From: Thiohalobacter sp.
GTDB lineage: Bacteria; Pseudomonadota; Gammaproteobacteria; Thiohalobacterales; Thiohalobacteraceae
Direction of reading: 5' to 3'
DNA: 16,417 nucleotides
NCBI GenBank assembly: GCA_027030825.1
Contig: JALVEM010000051.1
Coordinates: 1 to 16,417, forward strand
The position numbers and the translations under genes are program-made. Positions 7,223-15,284 of the stretch are shown here, one piece after another. The notes beneath the pieces are model-generated. The model worked only from the letters and a program-made list of their open reading frames with translations, had not been told where the DNA came from and did no database searches. How positions within the stretch are numbered: position 1 is the first letter of the stretch; every line of letters begins with the position of its first letter.

Positions 7223-8643
7223 ACGTCGGCATGAACCGTCTCATCCCGATCGTCGGCTTGGTCACCATCGCCATCGCGACCGCGGTCGGCCTGCGCGCAT
7301 GTTCCAGGAAGGAACCGCCTCCGCCTCCCGACCCCATGACCGCCCTGCCCGAGGCGCCCGCGCCCGACGCCGACACGCCGGCCGATACGGTGCGAACGCT
7401 CTCCGCGCGTGTCGCCGATCTGCTGGAGTCCACCGAGAAGCTCACGGAGGAGAACCGCACGCTGCGCGAGGAGGCCGCGGCGCTGATCGAGCGGCAGCGC
7501 CGCATCGACGAACGCATCCGCGCACGCGTGAACGAGGCCCTCGCCGCGAACCGTACCGACGCCGACAAGCGGATCGCATCCCTCACCGAGCGGATTGATC
7601 GGCTGGCGACGCGCGTCGGGAACCTGTCGGCCACCGCGCAGCCTCCGGCGGAAGGAACCAGCGATCTCCCGGTGGGCTTCGGCGGCTCGGGCGCCACGCC
7701 GATCCATTGGGTGGAACCCCTCGACGGGCCGGCGCCCAAGGACACGCTGTCCGGTTTCCGCCCGCCCGGCCTCGGGGCCGTGCTCCCGAACGACGCCGGG
7801 AAGACAGGCGACGACCTCGCCGCGCTCGCCCGCGAGCGCGCGGCTTCCCTGGGCGAGGACGCGCTCGCCGAACCCGAGCCGGTCTACACCATCCCGGCCA
7901 ACGCCACGCTGTTCGGCGCGACCGCGCTCACGGCCATGATCGGCCGGATTCCGATCGGCGGGCAGGTGCAGGATCCCGTGCCTTTCAAGGCGCTGGTCGG
8001 TGCCGACAACCTGGCCGCCAACGGCCACGAGATCCCGGGACTGCTCGGCATGGTCGTCTCGGGATATGCCGTCGGCGACTGGACGCTCTCCTGCGTCTCC
8101 GGTCGCGTCACCTCCGCCACTTTCGTCTTCGAGGACGGCCGGATCGTCACCTTCGGGGCGCCGACCGTCGAGCCGGGATCGGTGGGACAGGGCGGCAACC
8201 GGAACCGGAAGAACCGCACGGAACTGGGGTGGATCTCGGACCGTTTCGGCACGCCGTGCGTCTCGGGCAAGCGGGTGACCAACGCGCCCCAGTACCTGGC
8301 CCAGCGCGTGGGGCTCGCCACCCTGGAGGCCGCCGCCGAGGCCGCGGCCGCGGCGCAGACGACCTCGGTCTACTCGCCGACCGGCGGCACCGCGACCTCC
8401 GTCACCGGCGACCAGAACCGCTACGTCCTCGGGCGCGCGGCCGCCGACGGCGTCGGCGAGGTCGGACGCTGGCTCAAGGAGCGCCAGGCGCAATCGTGGG
8501 ACGCGGTCTACGTCCCCCCCGGCGCGTCCGTGGCGATCCATCTCGACGTGAACCTGCCCATCGACCGCGATCCCGCCGGCCGGATGGTGGACCATCGTCT
8601 GGCCGCGAAGTCAGGAGGACGAAGCCATGGCCATCTCGACTGA
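7219..8643 (+). CDS. Integrating conjugative element protein, PFL_4705 family (TIGR03752; TraB/VirB10-like)
   Basis: The 474-residue channel protein spans the envelope. An N-terminal membrane helix lies at about 7-26, followed by a proline run (EPPPPPDPM). A charged coiled coil covers roughly 50-135 (heptad-like SARVADLLESTEKLTEENRT and following). The beta-rich C-terminal domain contains IPANATLFGATALTAMIGRIP, KNRTELGWISDRFGTPCVSGKRV and a final VPPGASVAIHLDVNLPID. This is the TraB/VirB10 plan: helix, proline-rich and coiled-coil periplasmic arm, and barrel domain in the core complex. The ATG at 7219 overlaps the upstream stop; a second ATG at 7231 in the same frame would still leave the helix intact. 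The last 17 bases overlap the lipoprotein gene. Confidence 0.92.
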   Translation: MNVGMNRLIPIVGLVTIAIATAVGLRACSRKEPPPPPDPMTALPEAPAPDADTPADTVRTLSARVADLLESTEKLTEENRTLREEAAALIERQRRIDERIRARVNEALAANRTDADKRIASLTERIDRLATRVGNLSATAQPPAEGTSDLPVGFGGSGATPIHWVEPLDGPAPKDTLSGFRPPGLGAVLPNDAGKTGDDLAALARERAASLGEDALAEPEPVYTIPANATLFGATALTAMIGRIPIGGQVQDPVPFKALVGADNLAANGHEIPGLLGMVVSGYAVGDWTLSCVSGRVTSATFVFEDGRIVTFGAPTVEPGSVGQGGNRNRKNRTELGWISDRFGTPCVSGKRVTNAPQYLAQRVGLATLEAAAEAAAAAQTTSVYSPTGGTATSVTGDQNRYVLGRAAADGVGEVGRWLKERQAQSWDAVYVPPGASVAIHLDVNLPIDRDPAGRMVDHRLAAKSGGRSHGHLD

Positions 8644-9028
8644 ACTCCGTCGCCTCGCGGCGGCCGCGACCGCTTCCCTGCTGCTGGCCGGCTGCGCGTC
8701 CACGCAGAAGGATGTCATTCCCCAGGACGGACCGGACATGCTGGAGATCTACCGCTCGCACATGCGGCGTGCGGGCGGCGCGTCCGGGGACGCCCCACGC
8801 GCAGCCGCGGCGAGGCGTCCGCTCGCCGACGAGCCCGACGCCCGCTTCGCCCGCGAGGCCGCCGCCGAGATCGAGAACCGCTTCCCGCTGCTGCCCAACC
8901 CCATGCTGGTGCTCTACGTCTATCCGCACCTCGCCGAGGATGGCGCGCCGGTGCCCGGCTACGCGACCGCGTTCCGGATGTACGAGCGCGACGAGTTCGC
9001 GCTGCCGGGGGAGGTGACGCCGCCATGA
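8627..9028 (+). CDS. Conjugative transfer region lipoprotein (TIGR03751 family)
   Basis: The 133-residue lipoprotein has a type II signal peptide ending in the lipobox LAGC, with the lipidated cysteine at C23. The conserved start of the mature protein is ASTQKDVIPQDGPDMLEIY. An Ala/Arg-rich variable middle follows, then a conserved C-terminal domain (PNPMLVLYVYPHLAEDGAPVPGY...FRMYERDEFALPGE). Its place after the VirB10-like gene and its lipid anchor suggest the VirB7/TraV-like role of holding the core complex to the outer membrane; this is inference. The ATG at 8627 is supported by an AGGAGG site lying inside the upstream gene, so the two genes overlap by 17 bases. The stop overlaps the ATPase start (ATGA). 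Confidence 0.92.
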   Translation: MAISTELRRLAAAATASLLLAGCASTQKDVIPQDGPDMLEIYRSHMRRAGGASGDAPRAAAARRPLADEPDARFAREAAAEIENRFPLLPNPMLVLYVYPHLAEDGAPVPGYATAFRMYERDEFALPGEVTPP

Positions 9029-11685
9029 GCCGGACGCGCGTCCCGAGGCGCGAGGTGGCCGCGCTCTACCGGCGGCCCCCGTCGTTCACCGACCTGCTGC
9101 CGTGGATGGAATACCTTCCGGAGGAGAAGGCGTTCCTCCTTGAGGACGGTCGCTCCGTCGGCCTGGTCATGGAGCTGCGACCGGTCGGCTGCGAGGCGCG
9201 ACCGCCCGCCTTCCTCTCCGCCCTGCACGAGGGCCTGGTCGGCGCCCTCGGCGCCGTGGCCGAGCTCGACCCCGATCCCTGGATCCTCCAGTTCTACGTC
9301 CAGGACGACCCGGTGCCCGACGATTTCCTCGAGATCCTGCGCGCCTACCCCGTCGAGGACGCGGCGGGCAGCCGGTTCACCGAAAGATGGCTCGGGATCA
9401 TGGAGCGGCACGTCCGCGACGTCTGCCGTCCGGACGGCATATTCGACGACCAGGTCGTCTCCGGCACGCGCTGGGGCGGCAGGACGCGGCGCACGCGTCT
9501 CGTGCTCTACCGCCGGCTCCGCAAGGAGACTCAGCCCCTGGAGGACACGGTCGAGCAGCTGCTCGACCAGGCCGCGCGCCTCCAGGCCGCGCTGACGTCC
9601 GTGGGGGTGCACGCGGAGATCGCCGACGGTCGTCACGTGCACGACTGGTTGATCCGCTGGTTCAATCCGGCGCCCGAGTCGTGCGGCGGCGATCCCGCGA
9701 ACCTGCCTCCCTATCCAGGCGACGAGGACCTGCCCTTCGGTCGCGACTTCGCGGAGATGCTCACCCTTTCCATGCCCGTCTCCGACGCCGAGGCGGGCGT
9801 GTGGCGCCTCGACGGCCTGCCGCACACGCTCGTCCCCATGCAGGCGCTGCGCCGGGCCCCGGAAATCGGCCTGTTCACGGCGGAGCGGCGCTCGGGCGAA
9901 CAGGTCTACAGCCTGTTCGACCGCATGCCCCCCGGCACGGTGATGGCGCTGACCCTGACGTTCCGGCCCCAGGACGTCCTCCGCCAGCACGTGGCCTCCA
10001 TCAAGCGCGCCTCGGTGGGCGACGCCGCCGAGGCCGTGCTGGCCCGAGAGAACGCCGAGGCCGTGGAAACCGCCATGGCCCAGGGCGACCGGCTGCTGCC
10101 CACCGTGCTCTCGTTCTACCTCCGCGCGAGCGACGATCAGGAGCTGCGCAGGAGGCGCAACGAGCTGGCCAGCCTCCTGCTCCATGCCGGCGTCCAGACC
10201 GTGGAACGGGAATCCGACCTCCTGCCCGTCGACGCCTGGATCCGCAACCTCCCCATGAACCACGATCCCGCGCTCGACCGGGCGAACCGCCGCTCGCGCC
10301 TGGTGTTCGCCTCCCATGCCGCCGCCATGCTGCCCCTCTACGGCCGCAGCCGGGGCACCGGCAACCCCGGCTTCGTGTTCTGGAACCGCGGCGGCGAACC
10401 GCTGACGTTCGATCCCCTCAACAAGGCCGACCGCGCGAAGAACGGCCACATGCTCATCCTGGGCCCCACCGGCGCCGGCAAGTCCGCCACCATCTGCTAC
10501 CTGGTCCTCCAGGCGGTCGCCATGTGGCGTCCCAGGATCTTCATCATCGAGGCCGGCAACTCCTTCGGCCTGCTCTGCGACTATCTGGCCTCGCTCGGGC
10601 TCACCGTGCACGAGGTGGCCATGACGCCCGCGGCCGACGTCAGCCTGCCGCCGTTCGCCGGCGCGCTCGACCTCCTCGAGTCGCGCGACGCCGAGGACCT
10701 CGGCGACGACGATGACGAGGACGAGGATCTCGAAGAGAAGTCCCGGGACCTGCTCGGCGAGATGGAGCTCGCCGCCCGCATCATGATCACGGGCGGCGAC
10801 GAACGCGAGGACGCCCGCATGACGCGCGCCGACCGGACCGTCATCCGGCGCGCCATCCTGGACGCGGCCCGCCGCGTGCGCGACGCCGGTCGCGACCAGG
10901 TCCTCACGGAGGACGTGGCCGAGGCGCTGCGCGCCCTGGGCCGCGACCCGGAGCTCGACGACCGGCGCAGGCGCCGCGCCGTGGACATGGCCGACGCCAT
11001 GAGCCTCTTCTGCACGGGTCTCGCGGGCAAGTTCTTCAACCGGCCGGGCGTCCGCTGGCCGGACGTGGACGTCACGCACCTGGAGATGGGCATCCTCCAG
11101 CGCGAGGGCTACGAGGACCAGCTCACCGTCGCCTACACCGCCCTCATGAACCACATCAACAGCGTGGTCGAGGCGCGGCAGCACGAACGTCGCCCGACCG
11201 TCGTCATCACCGACGAGGGCCACATCATCACGACGAATCCGCTGCTGGCCCCCTACGTGGTGAAGATCACCAAGATGTGGCGCAAGTACGGCGCCTGGTA
11301 CTGGATCGCCACCCAGAACCTCGAAGACTTCCCCGACGCCAGCCGACGCATGCTCAACATGCTCGAGTGGTGGTTGTGCCTCGTCATGCCGAAGGAGGAG
11401 GTCGACCAGATCGCCCGCTTCCGCCAGCTCACCGAGGAGCAGCGGCAGCTGCTGCTCTCGGCCCGCAAGGAGCCCGGCAAGTACACCGAGGGCGTGGTGC
11501 TCACCGACTCGATGGCCGCGCTGTTCCGCAACGTGCCGCCCGCCGTCGCGCTCGCGCTCGCCCAGACCGAGCAGCACGAGAAGGCGGCCCGAGCGGAACT
11601 CATGCGCGAGCACGGCTGCACCGAGGTGGAGGCCGCGCTCATGATCGCGGAGGAGATCGAACGCAGACGGAGGGAACACGCATGA
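9025..11685 (+). CDS. Conjugative transfer ATPase, PFL_4706 family (TIGR03744; VirB4/TraC-like)
   Basis: The 886-residue cytoplasmic ATPase is expected to drive pilus assembly and DNA transfer at the inner membrane. The N-terminal half (to about residue 450) is the VirB4/TraC-type domain that docks on the channel. The motor domain carries Walker A GPTGAGKS at 480-487 and Walker B VVITDEGHI with D730/E731. Further conserved motor segments are KMWRKYGAWYWIATQNLEDFPDA, which fits the sensor region, and a C-terminal helical region. Between the two Walker motifs is a strongly acidic block (EDLGDDDDEDEDLEE, about 555-570) followed by the family-typical GEMELAARIMITGGDEREDARMTRADR in two parts. The ATG at 9025 overlaps the lipoprotein stop. 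Length is about that of the family. Together with TraD it supplies the two energy sources visible in the window. Confidence 0.95.
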   Translation: MSRTRVPRREVAALYRRPPSFTDLLPWMEYLPEEKAFLLEDGRSVGLVMELRPVGCEARPPAFLSALHEGLVGALGAVAELDPDPWILQFYVQDDPVPDDFLEILRAYPVEDAAGSRFTERWLGIMERHVRDVCRPDGIFDDQVVSGTRWGGRTRRTRLVLYRRLRKETQPLEDTVEQLLDQAARLQAALTSVGVHAEIADGRHVHDWLIRWFNPAPESCGGDPANLPPYPGDEDLPFGRDFAEMLTLSMPVSDAEAGVWRLDGLPHTLVPMQALRRAPEIGLFTAERRSGEQVYSLFDRMPPGTVMALTLTFRPQDVLRQHVASIKRASVGDAAEAVLARENAEAVETAMAQGDRLLPTVLSFYLRASDDQELRRRRNELASLLLHAGVQTVERESDLLPVDAWIRNLPMNHDPALDRANRRSRLVFASHAAAMLPLYGRSRGTGNPGFVFWNRGGEPLTFDPLNKADRAKNGHMLILGPTGAGKSATICYLVLQAVAMWRPRIFIIEAGNSFGLLCDYLASLGLTVHEVAMTPAADVSLPPFAGALDLLESRDAEDLGDDDDEDEDLEEKSRDLLGEMELAARIMITGGDEREDARMTRADRTVIRRAILDAARRVRDAGRDQVLTEDVAEALRALGRDPELDDRRRRRAVDMADAMSLFCTGLAGKFFNRPGVRWPDVDVTHLEMGILQREGYEDQLTVAYTALMNHINSVVEARQHERRPTVVITDEGHIITTNPLLAPYVVKITKMWRKYGAWYWIATQNLEDFPDASRRMLNMLEWWLCLVMPKEEVDQIARFRQLTEEQRQLLLSARKEPGKYTEGVVLTDSMAALFRNVPPAVALALAQTEQHEKAARAELMREHGCTEVEAALMIAEEIERRRREHA

Positions 11686-12392
11686 GGGACGACTTCCCGT
11701 TGCGCGCCCGCGTGCGCGAGAACCCGCCCCGCTGGGCGGACGAGACCATCCGCCCCTGGGACGAGGCCCTGTTCTCGCGCCTCGAGCCTTTCAGGACGAG
11801 GGTCTACTGGACGGACCAGGGATCGGTCAACGTCTTCCGGGTCGTCGGCACCCAGCATCCGGACTACGCCGGTCGCACCTGGTCCTGGTTCCTCGAGGGC
11901 GGCAAGCGCATGGAGGCGAACCTGGCGCTGCTCGAACGCAACCCCGCCTACTACGATGACACCGAGCCGAAGCGACCGTCGATGTACTACGTCTCCATGG
12001 ACGGCACCGACTGGTACGTGGGATCCGACGGCAACCACCGCACCTGCATCGCCCGTTTCCTGTTCGCCGAGACCGGCCGGACCATGCTCCACGGCGTGCA
12101 TCTCGCCGACTACCGCTTCGACCACGAGCTGCACCGGCTCTATCTGCGCCTCACCGAACTGGCGCGCCGGGCGGATCCCGCGATCCTGGTGGAACCGGTC
12201 AACCGCGCCGTCGGTCGCGACGACACGCCGGGATGGAAGCTCGACTACTTCGAGCCGCGCATCCGCTTCGTCGATCCGGCGGAGGGCCTCGACGAGCGGC
12301 TCGACGCCGACGGCGCCAGGCGGATCATCGGCTGGCTTCGCGAGGAACGCGGGCGGCGCGGCTGGTTCCGCCTGCGGAGGCGCGCGTCATGA
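11682..12392 (+). CDS. ParB/sulfiredoxin-like cytoplasmic protein of the transfer operon
   Basis: The 236-residue soluble protein has no signal peptide or membrane helix. Its centre reads YYVSMDGTDWYVGSDGNHRTCIARFLFAE in two adjoining parts. The GNHRTCIA motif (G117, N118, H119, R120, C122) followed by a helix resembles the nucleotide-binding GxHR loop of ParB-like and sulfiredoxin folds. Upstream, residues 50-92 hold a conserved-looking NVFRVVGTQHPDYAGRTW and a helical region; the C-terminus is charged and basic (RGRRGWFRLRRRAS). The fold call rests on this one motif and its setting and is moderate. The ATG at 11682 overlaps the ATPase stop by 4 bases and the stop overlaps the next gene, so it is co-translated with secretion components, not with partition genes. 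Function is unknown; a regulatory or DNA-handling role is speculation. Confidence 0.7.
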   Translation: MRDDFPLRARVRENPPRWADETIRPWDEALFSRLEPFRTRVYWTDQGSVNVFRVVGTQHPDYAGRTWSWFLEGGKRMEANLALLERNPAYYDDTEPKRPSMYYVSMDGTDWYVGSDGNHRTCIARFLFAETGRTMLHGVHLADYRFDHELHRLYLRLTELARRADPAILVEPVNRAVGRDDTPGWKLDYFEPRIRFVDPAEGLDERLDADGARRIIGWLREERGRRGWFRLRRRAS

Positions 12393-12904
12393 CGCGCGCG
12401 CTGCCTCCCCACGCCGCCGAGGGCCTCGGCGCCGCGACCGCCGCGCTCGCCGCGACCGCCAAGGCGACCCTCCTGCTGCTCGCCGCGATCGCGGCGGACG
12501 AGGCCCGCGCCCTCGAGGCCGGCACCGTGATCGAGGTCTTCACCACGTCAGACCTGCCCGCTACGAATGTCCCCGAGCTCGACGGCGTCGAGATCCGGAT
12601 CTGGCGGATCGACGGCATCGTGCGGGCCCAGGACGCGCTGTCCGAGGGCCTGCCCGCGGACGAGCGCGAGGCCGCCCGGATCGCGGGCGAACGCTTCCGG
12701 CGCATGCGCCCGCGGCTGGAACCCATGATGATGGAGGCCGCCCGCGGACTCGCCCACGCATTGCTCGACGACGGCATCGACCGCTATCCCGCCGTCGTCT
12801 TCCACGCGCCCGGACGGCCGACCGAGGTCGTCTACGGCATGACCGACGTGGCCAGGGCGATCGCCATCCGCGAGCGCGCGGGAACGGGAGGCCGCGCGCG
12901 ATGA
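12389..12904 (+). CDS. Integrating conjugative element protein, PFL_4709 family (TIGR03757)
   Basis: In this 171-residue protein the conserved part begins near residue 43: EAGTVIEVFTTSDLP, then LDGVEIRIWRIDGI, LSEGLPADEREAARIAGERF, DDGIDRYPAVVFHAPG (RYPAVVF at 132-138) and VVYGMTDVARAI. This is the family pattern. Strand-helix order with a YPAVVF turn resembles the thioredoxin-like TrbC/TraW group, but no cysteine is present, so a structural role is more likely. The N-terminal 42 residues are Ala-rich with a hydrophobic LLLLAAIAA stretch at 28-36; this is probably an export signal, though long and with few basic residues. The ATG at 12389 overlaps the preceding stop. It is usually followed by the TraU-like PFL_4710 gene, as here. 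Confidence 0.87.
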   Translation: MTRALPPHAAEGLGAATAALAATAKATLLLLAAIAADEARALEAGTVIEVFTTSDLPATNVPELDGVEIRIWRIDGIVRAQDALSEGLPADEREAARIAGERFRRMRPRLEPMMMEAARGLAHALLDDGIDRYPAVVFHAPGRPTEVVYGMTDVARAIAIRERAGTGGRAR

Positions 12905-13911
12905 GAAGGCTCCGGGCTTTTCTCGCCGCTGCCGGCCTGACGATCGCGGCGGGCGGCGCCGCGGCCGCCACGGTCACCACGGCGGACATCGTCGCCAAGA
13001 CGATCCTCGCGCTGCCCGCCTGCCTGGACTGGCGCATCGACGGCGTCTGCCTGTGGCTGAAGTGCTCCTGGTTCAAGTGCAAGGTCCGCACCACGCTGCG
13101 GGTGCGCAACTACACCCCGGACGCCGTGGTGACGGTGCGCAACGATCTCGCCGTCCACCCATGGGTCGAGGCCTCGCCGGTCCTCGCCGCTTCCAGCACG
13201 GCGCTCTCGGCGATCGTCGGCGGCCTCGCCGACGGCGGGGGATACATCCGGCAGACAGGCGACGGCAGGCGTCACCAGACCTACCGCGAGGCGGACGTGC
13301 TCGGCCATCCCCTCGGCGTGGCCCAGTTCCTCGGGGCCCTGTCCTGGCTGACCGGCATCGTCTGCCCCCCGAGGACCTGGCCGCTCTTCCCGTATTTCAA
13401 TTCGGGCCTCGACGCGCTCGTATGGCGCGCCATCGTCCCGGTCGAGAACCTGTACCCCGCCGCCTGGATCCCGGGGCTGCGCGAGATCGGCAGCTTCCCG
13501 TTCAACACCTGGGGTCCGGTCTATCCCCGCACCGGTCGCGTGACCCAGCAGGACGCGCCCAAGGCCAACGCCGTCATCGCCCAGCGCGCCGGCGACATCG
13601 TCACCCGGTGGGGACAGCCGCACGTCTACGTCCCCCTCGGCGCGAGCCTCCCCGGATTCGGCTTCCGCTGGTTCGGGAACCCGCCGCCGCTGAGGGAGAA
13701 GGACCCCTCCACCGGCAAATGGCAGATGCTCGCGCCGAGAACGGACGGCACCTGCTACGCCTTCGGACTGAACGACTCGCTGCTGCCGCTGGGATGGTCG
13801 GACGGCTTCCCGACCGGTCGGACGGACATCGGCGGCGACCACGTCTACAACCTCTGGCGTCCCTACAGCTGCTGCAAGCGTAGGGGATGGTTCATCGGTT
13901 CCGTGCCTTGA
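12901..13911 (+). CDS. TraU-like integrating conjugative element protein, PFL_4710 family (TIGR03756)
   Basis: This 336-residue secreted, cysteine-rich protein has a signal peptide at about 1-23. Eight cysteines follow: C41, C50, C55 and C60 in LPACLDWRIDGVCLWLKCSWFKCKV, then C155, C285 and the pair C324-C325 near the end (YSCCKRR). All are in the exported part and are expected to form disulfides. Aromatic and glycine-rich stretches such as SFPFNTWGPVYPRTGRVTQQD fit the TraU-like family, which in F-type systems acts in mating-pair formation and DNA transfer in the periplasm. The ATG at 12901 overlaps the upstream stop. An 11-base spacer separates it from the PFL_4711-type gene, its usual neighbour. 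Confidence 0.92.
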   Translation: MRRLRAFLAAAGLTIAAGGAAAATVTTADIVAKTILALPACLDWRIDGVCLWLKCSWFKCKVRTTLRVRNYTPDAVVTVRNDLAVHPWVEASPVLAASSTALSAIVGGLADGGGYIRQTGDGRRHQTYREADVLGHPLGVAQFLGALSWLTGIVCPPRTWPLFPYFNSGLDALVWRAIVPVENLYPAAWIPGLREIGSFPFNTWGPVYPRTGRVTQQDAPKANAVIAQRAGDIVTRWGQPHVYVPLGASLPGFGFRWFGNPPPLREKDPSTGKWQMLAPRTDGTCYAFGLNDSLLPLGWSDGFPTGRTDIGGDHVYNLWRPYSCCKRRGWFIGSVP

Positions 13912-13922
13912 AGGAGCTACGG

Positions 13923-15284
13923 ATGAAGGCGAAAGCGATGAAGACGCAAGCCCGGCGCGTCGCGAGGGCCGCGGCGCTGGCGGCGGCCGTCGTTTCCTCC
14001 GCGGCCCTCGGCCTCGACGCGTCCCCGCCCACGGGGTCCCAGTCCTGGTACTACGAGATCGGCGGCGCCGCGCCCGTCTCGGCGCCCGTCAACCCCGCCG
14101 CGACCAGCGTCACCCTCGGCGTCGGCGGCACCCTGGCGCTCAAGTACAGCTGCGGCCGCTTCAACCTCAAGGCCTCCGTCTCCAACATGTTCTCCAACGT
14201 CGCCAGCAGCCTCCAGAACACGCTCCAATCGGCCGTCACCGGCGTGCTCGGCTCCCTGCCGCTCTACATCATGCAGCGCGCCCTGCCGGGCCTCTACGAG
14301 CTCTTCCAGACCTACACCTTCGACTTCAAGCGCACCTTCAACATCGCGCTCAAGAGCTGCGAGGACTACGAACGGGACATCCTCGCCGGCAAGGATCCCT
14401 ACGCGGGCTGGTTCTCGCTGGCCAAGGCGGAAGCCTGGAAGAGCGAGCAGGCCGCCGGCAACGACGCGGTCACCGCCAAGAAGAACGTCGAGAACGCCGG
14501 CGGCGACAAGGGGCTGACCTGGATCGGCGGCACCAAGGCCGCCGGCGCGGGCCAGGTGCCGATCCAGGTCATCCGGGACACGACGCGGGCGGGATACAAC
14601 ATCGAACTCAATCGTCCGGCGACCGCGACCGCACCGCCGCCTTCCGGGGCGGGGGCGCCGCGACTCGTGGAGCTCTTCCCGAGTCCCGGCGATGCCGAGG
14701 ACTTCGCCGTGCGCGTGCTCGGCGACGAGATCATCCGCACCTGCAACGGCTGCACGAGCCAGTCCACGCCCGGTCACGGCCTGGCCATCGAGATCGAGCG
14801 GGAACGCGGCAGCGTGGCCACCCGGCTGGGCAACCTGATCTCCGGCACGTCGACGCCCACCTACACCGAACTCCAGCAGATCTCCGCCCCGGGCGTGGCC
14901 ATGTCCGCCCGGGTGGTGGAGACCCTGCGGGAGCTGCCCGACCAGGAACGCGCCATCCTCGCGGGCCGCCTGGCCAGCGAGGTGGCCACCGCGCGCATCG
15001 TCGAGAAGGCCCTCGCCATCCGTCGCCTGCTGCTCACCGCCCGGCGCGAGCCCCACGTCCAGGGCAACAAGGAGGCGCAGGAGCGGCTGGACAAGGCGAT
15101 CGCCGAGATCGAGCACGAGGTGGACAACCTGCTCTACGAGACGAGGGTGCGACGGGAGATCTCGGCGAGCACGGCGAGCCTGCTGATCGCGCGCGACGAA
15201 CGGATGCGCGCCGAGGGCCTCGCCACGCCGTCCCACGGGCGGGACGACCCCGTCCAGCTGCGCGAGGGAGGGCGGTTCCAGTGA
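13923..15284 (+). CDS. Integrating conjugative element protein, PFL_4711 family (TIGR03755; possible TraH-like role)
   Basis: The 453-residue exported protein begins at ATG 13923, chosen for the AAGGAG site at 13911-13916; an in-frame ATG at 13887 lies within the upstream gene and ATG 13938 is a possible shorter start. The signal peptide covers about 1-34 (RRVARAAALAAAVVSSAALG). The mature part has a Gly/Ala-rich beginning, a region with NMFSNVASSLQNTLQSAV and IMQRALPGLYELFQTYTFDF, and a C-terminal helical, probably coiled-coil half (EIEHEVDNLLYETRVRREI). Cysteines are few and placed as C77, C146 and a CNGC pair at C274/C277. The order PFL_4709-4710-4711 identifies it. Equivalence to F-type TraH is an inference from context and helical content, with low certainty. 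Confidence 0.87.
   Translation: MKAKAMKTQARRVARAAALAAAVVSSAALGLDASPPTGSQSWYYEIGGAAPVSAPVNPAATSVTLGVGGTLALKYSCGRFNLKASVSNMFSNVASSLQNTLQSAVTGVLGSLPLYIMQRALPGLYELFQTYTFDFKRTFNIALKSCEDYERDILAGKDPYAGWFSLAKAEAWKSEQAAGNDAVTAKKNVENAGGDKGLTWIGGTKAAGAGQVPIQVIRDTTRAGYNIELNRPATATAPPPSGAGAPRLVELFPSPGDAEDFAVRVLGDEIIRTCNGCTSQSTPGHGLAIEIERERGSVATRLGNLISGTSTPTYTELQQISAPGVAMSARVVETLRELPDQERAILAGRLASEVATARIVEKALAIRRLLLTARREPHVQGNKEAQERLDKAIAEIEHEVDNLLYETRVRREISASTASLLIARDERMRAEGLATPSHGRDDPVQLREGGRFQ

Noticed and set aside
7150..8595. 481-codon minus-strand frame opposite the PFL_4705-type gene
   Set aside because: Composition is that of a codon-position shadow (Gly/Arg/Asp/Val-rich) with no domain; the + strand gene is well supported.
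9387..10715. 442-codon + strand frame inside the ATPase gene
   Set aside because: Arg/Pro/Ala/Gly-rich out-of-frame translation without domains, fully inside a well-supported gene.
8959..11679. 906-codon open frame on the minus strand opposite the VirB4-like ATPase
   Set aside because: It is an antisense shadow of a highly GC-biased gene: its protein is rich in His/Gly/Ala/Val/Arg with no recognisable domain, while the + strand frame carries both Walker motifs.
11956..12900. Long 5' extension in frame with the TraU-like gene
   Set aside because: It overlaps two supported genes and would hide the signal peptide; ATG 12901 in an ATGA overlap is the better start.
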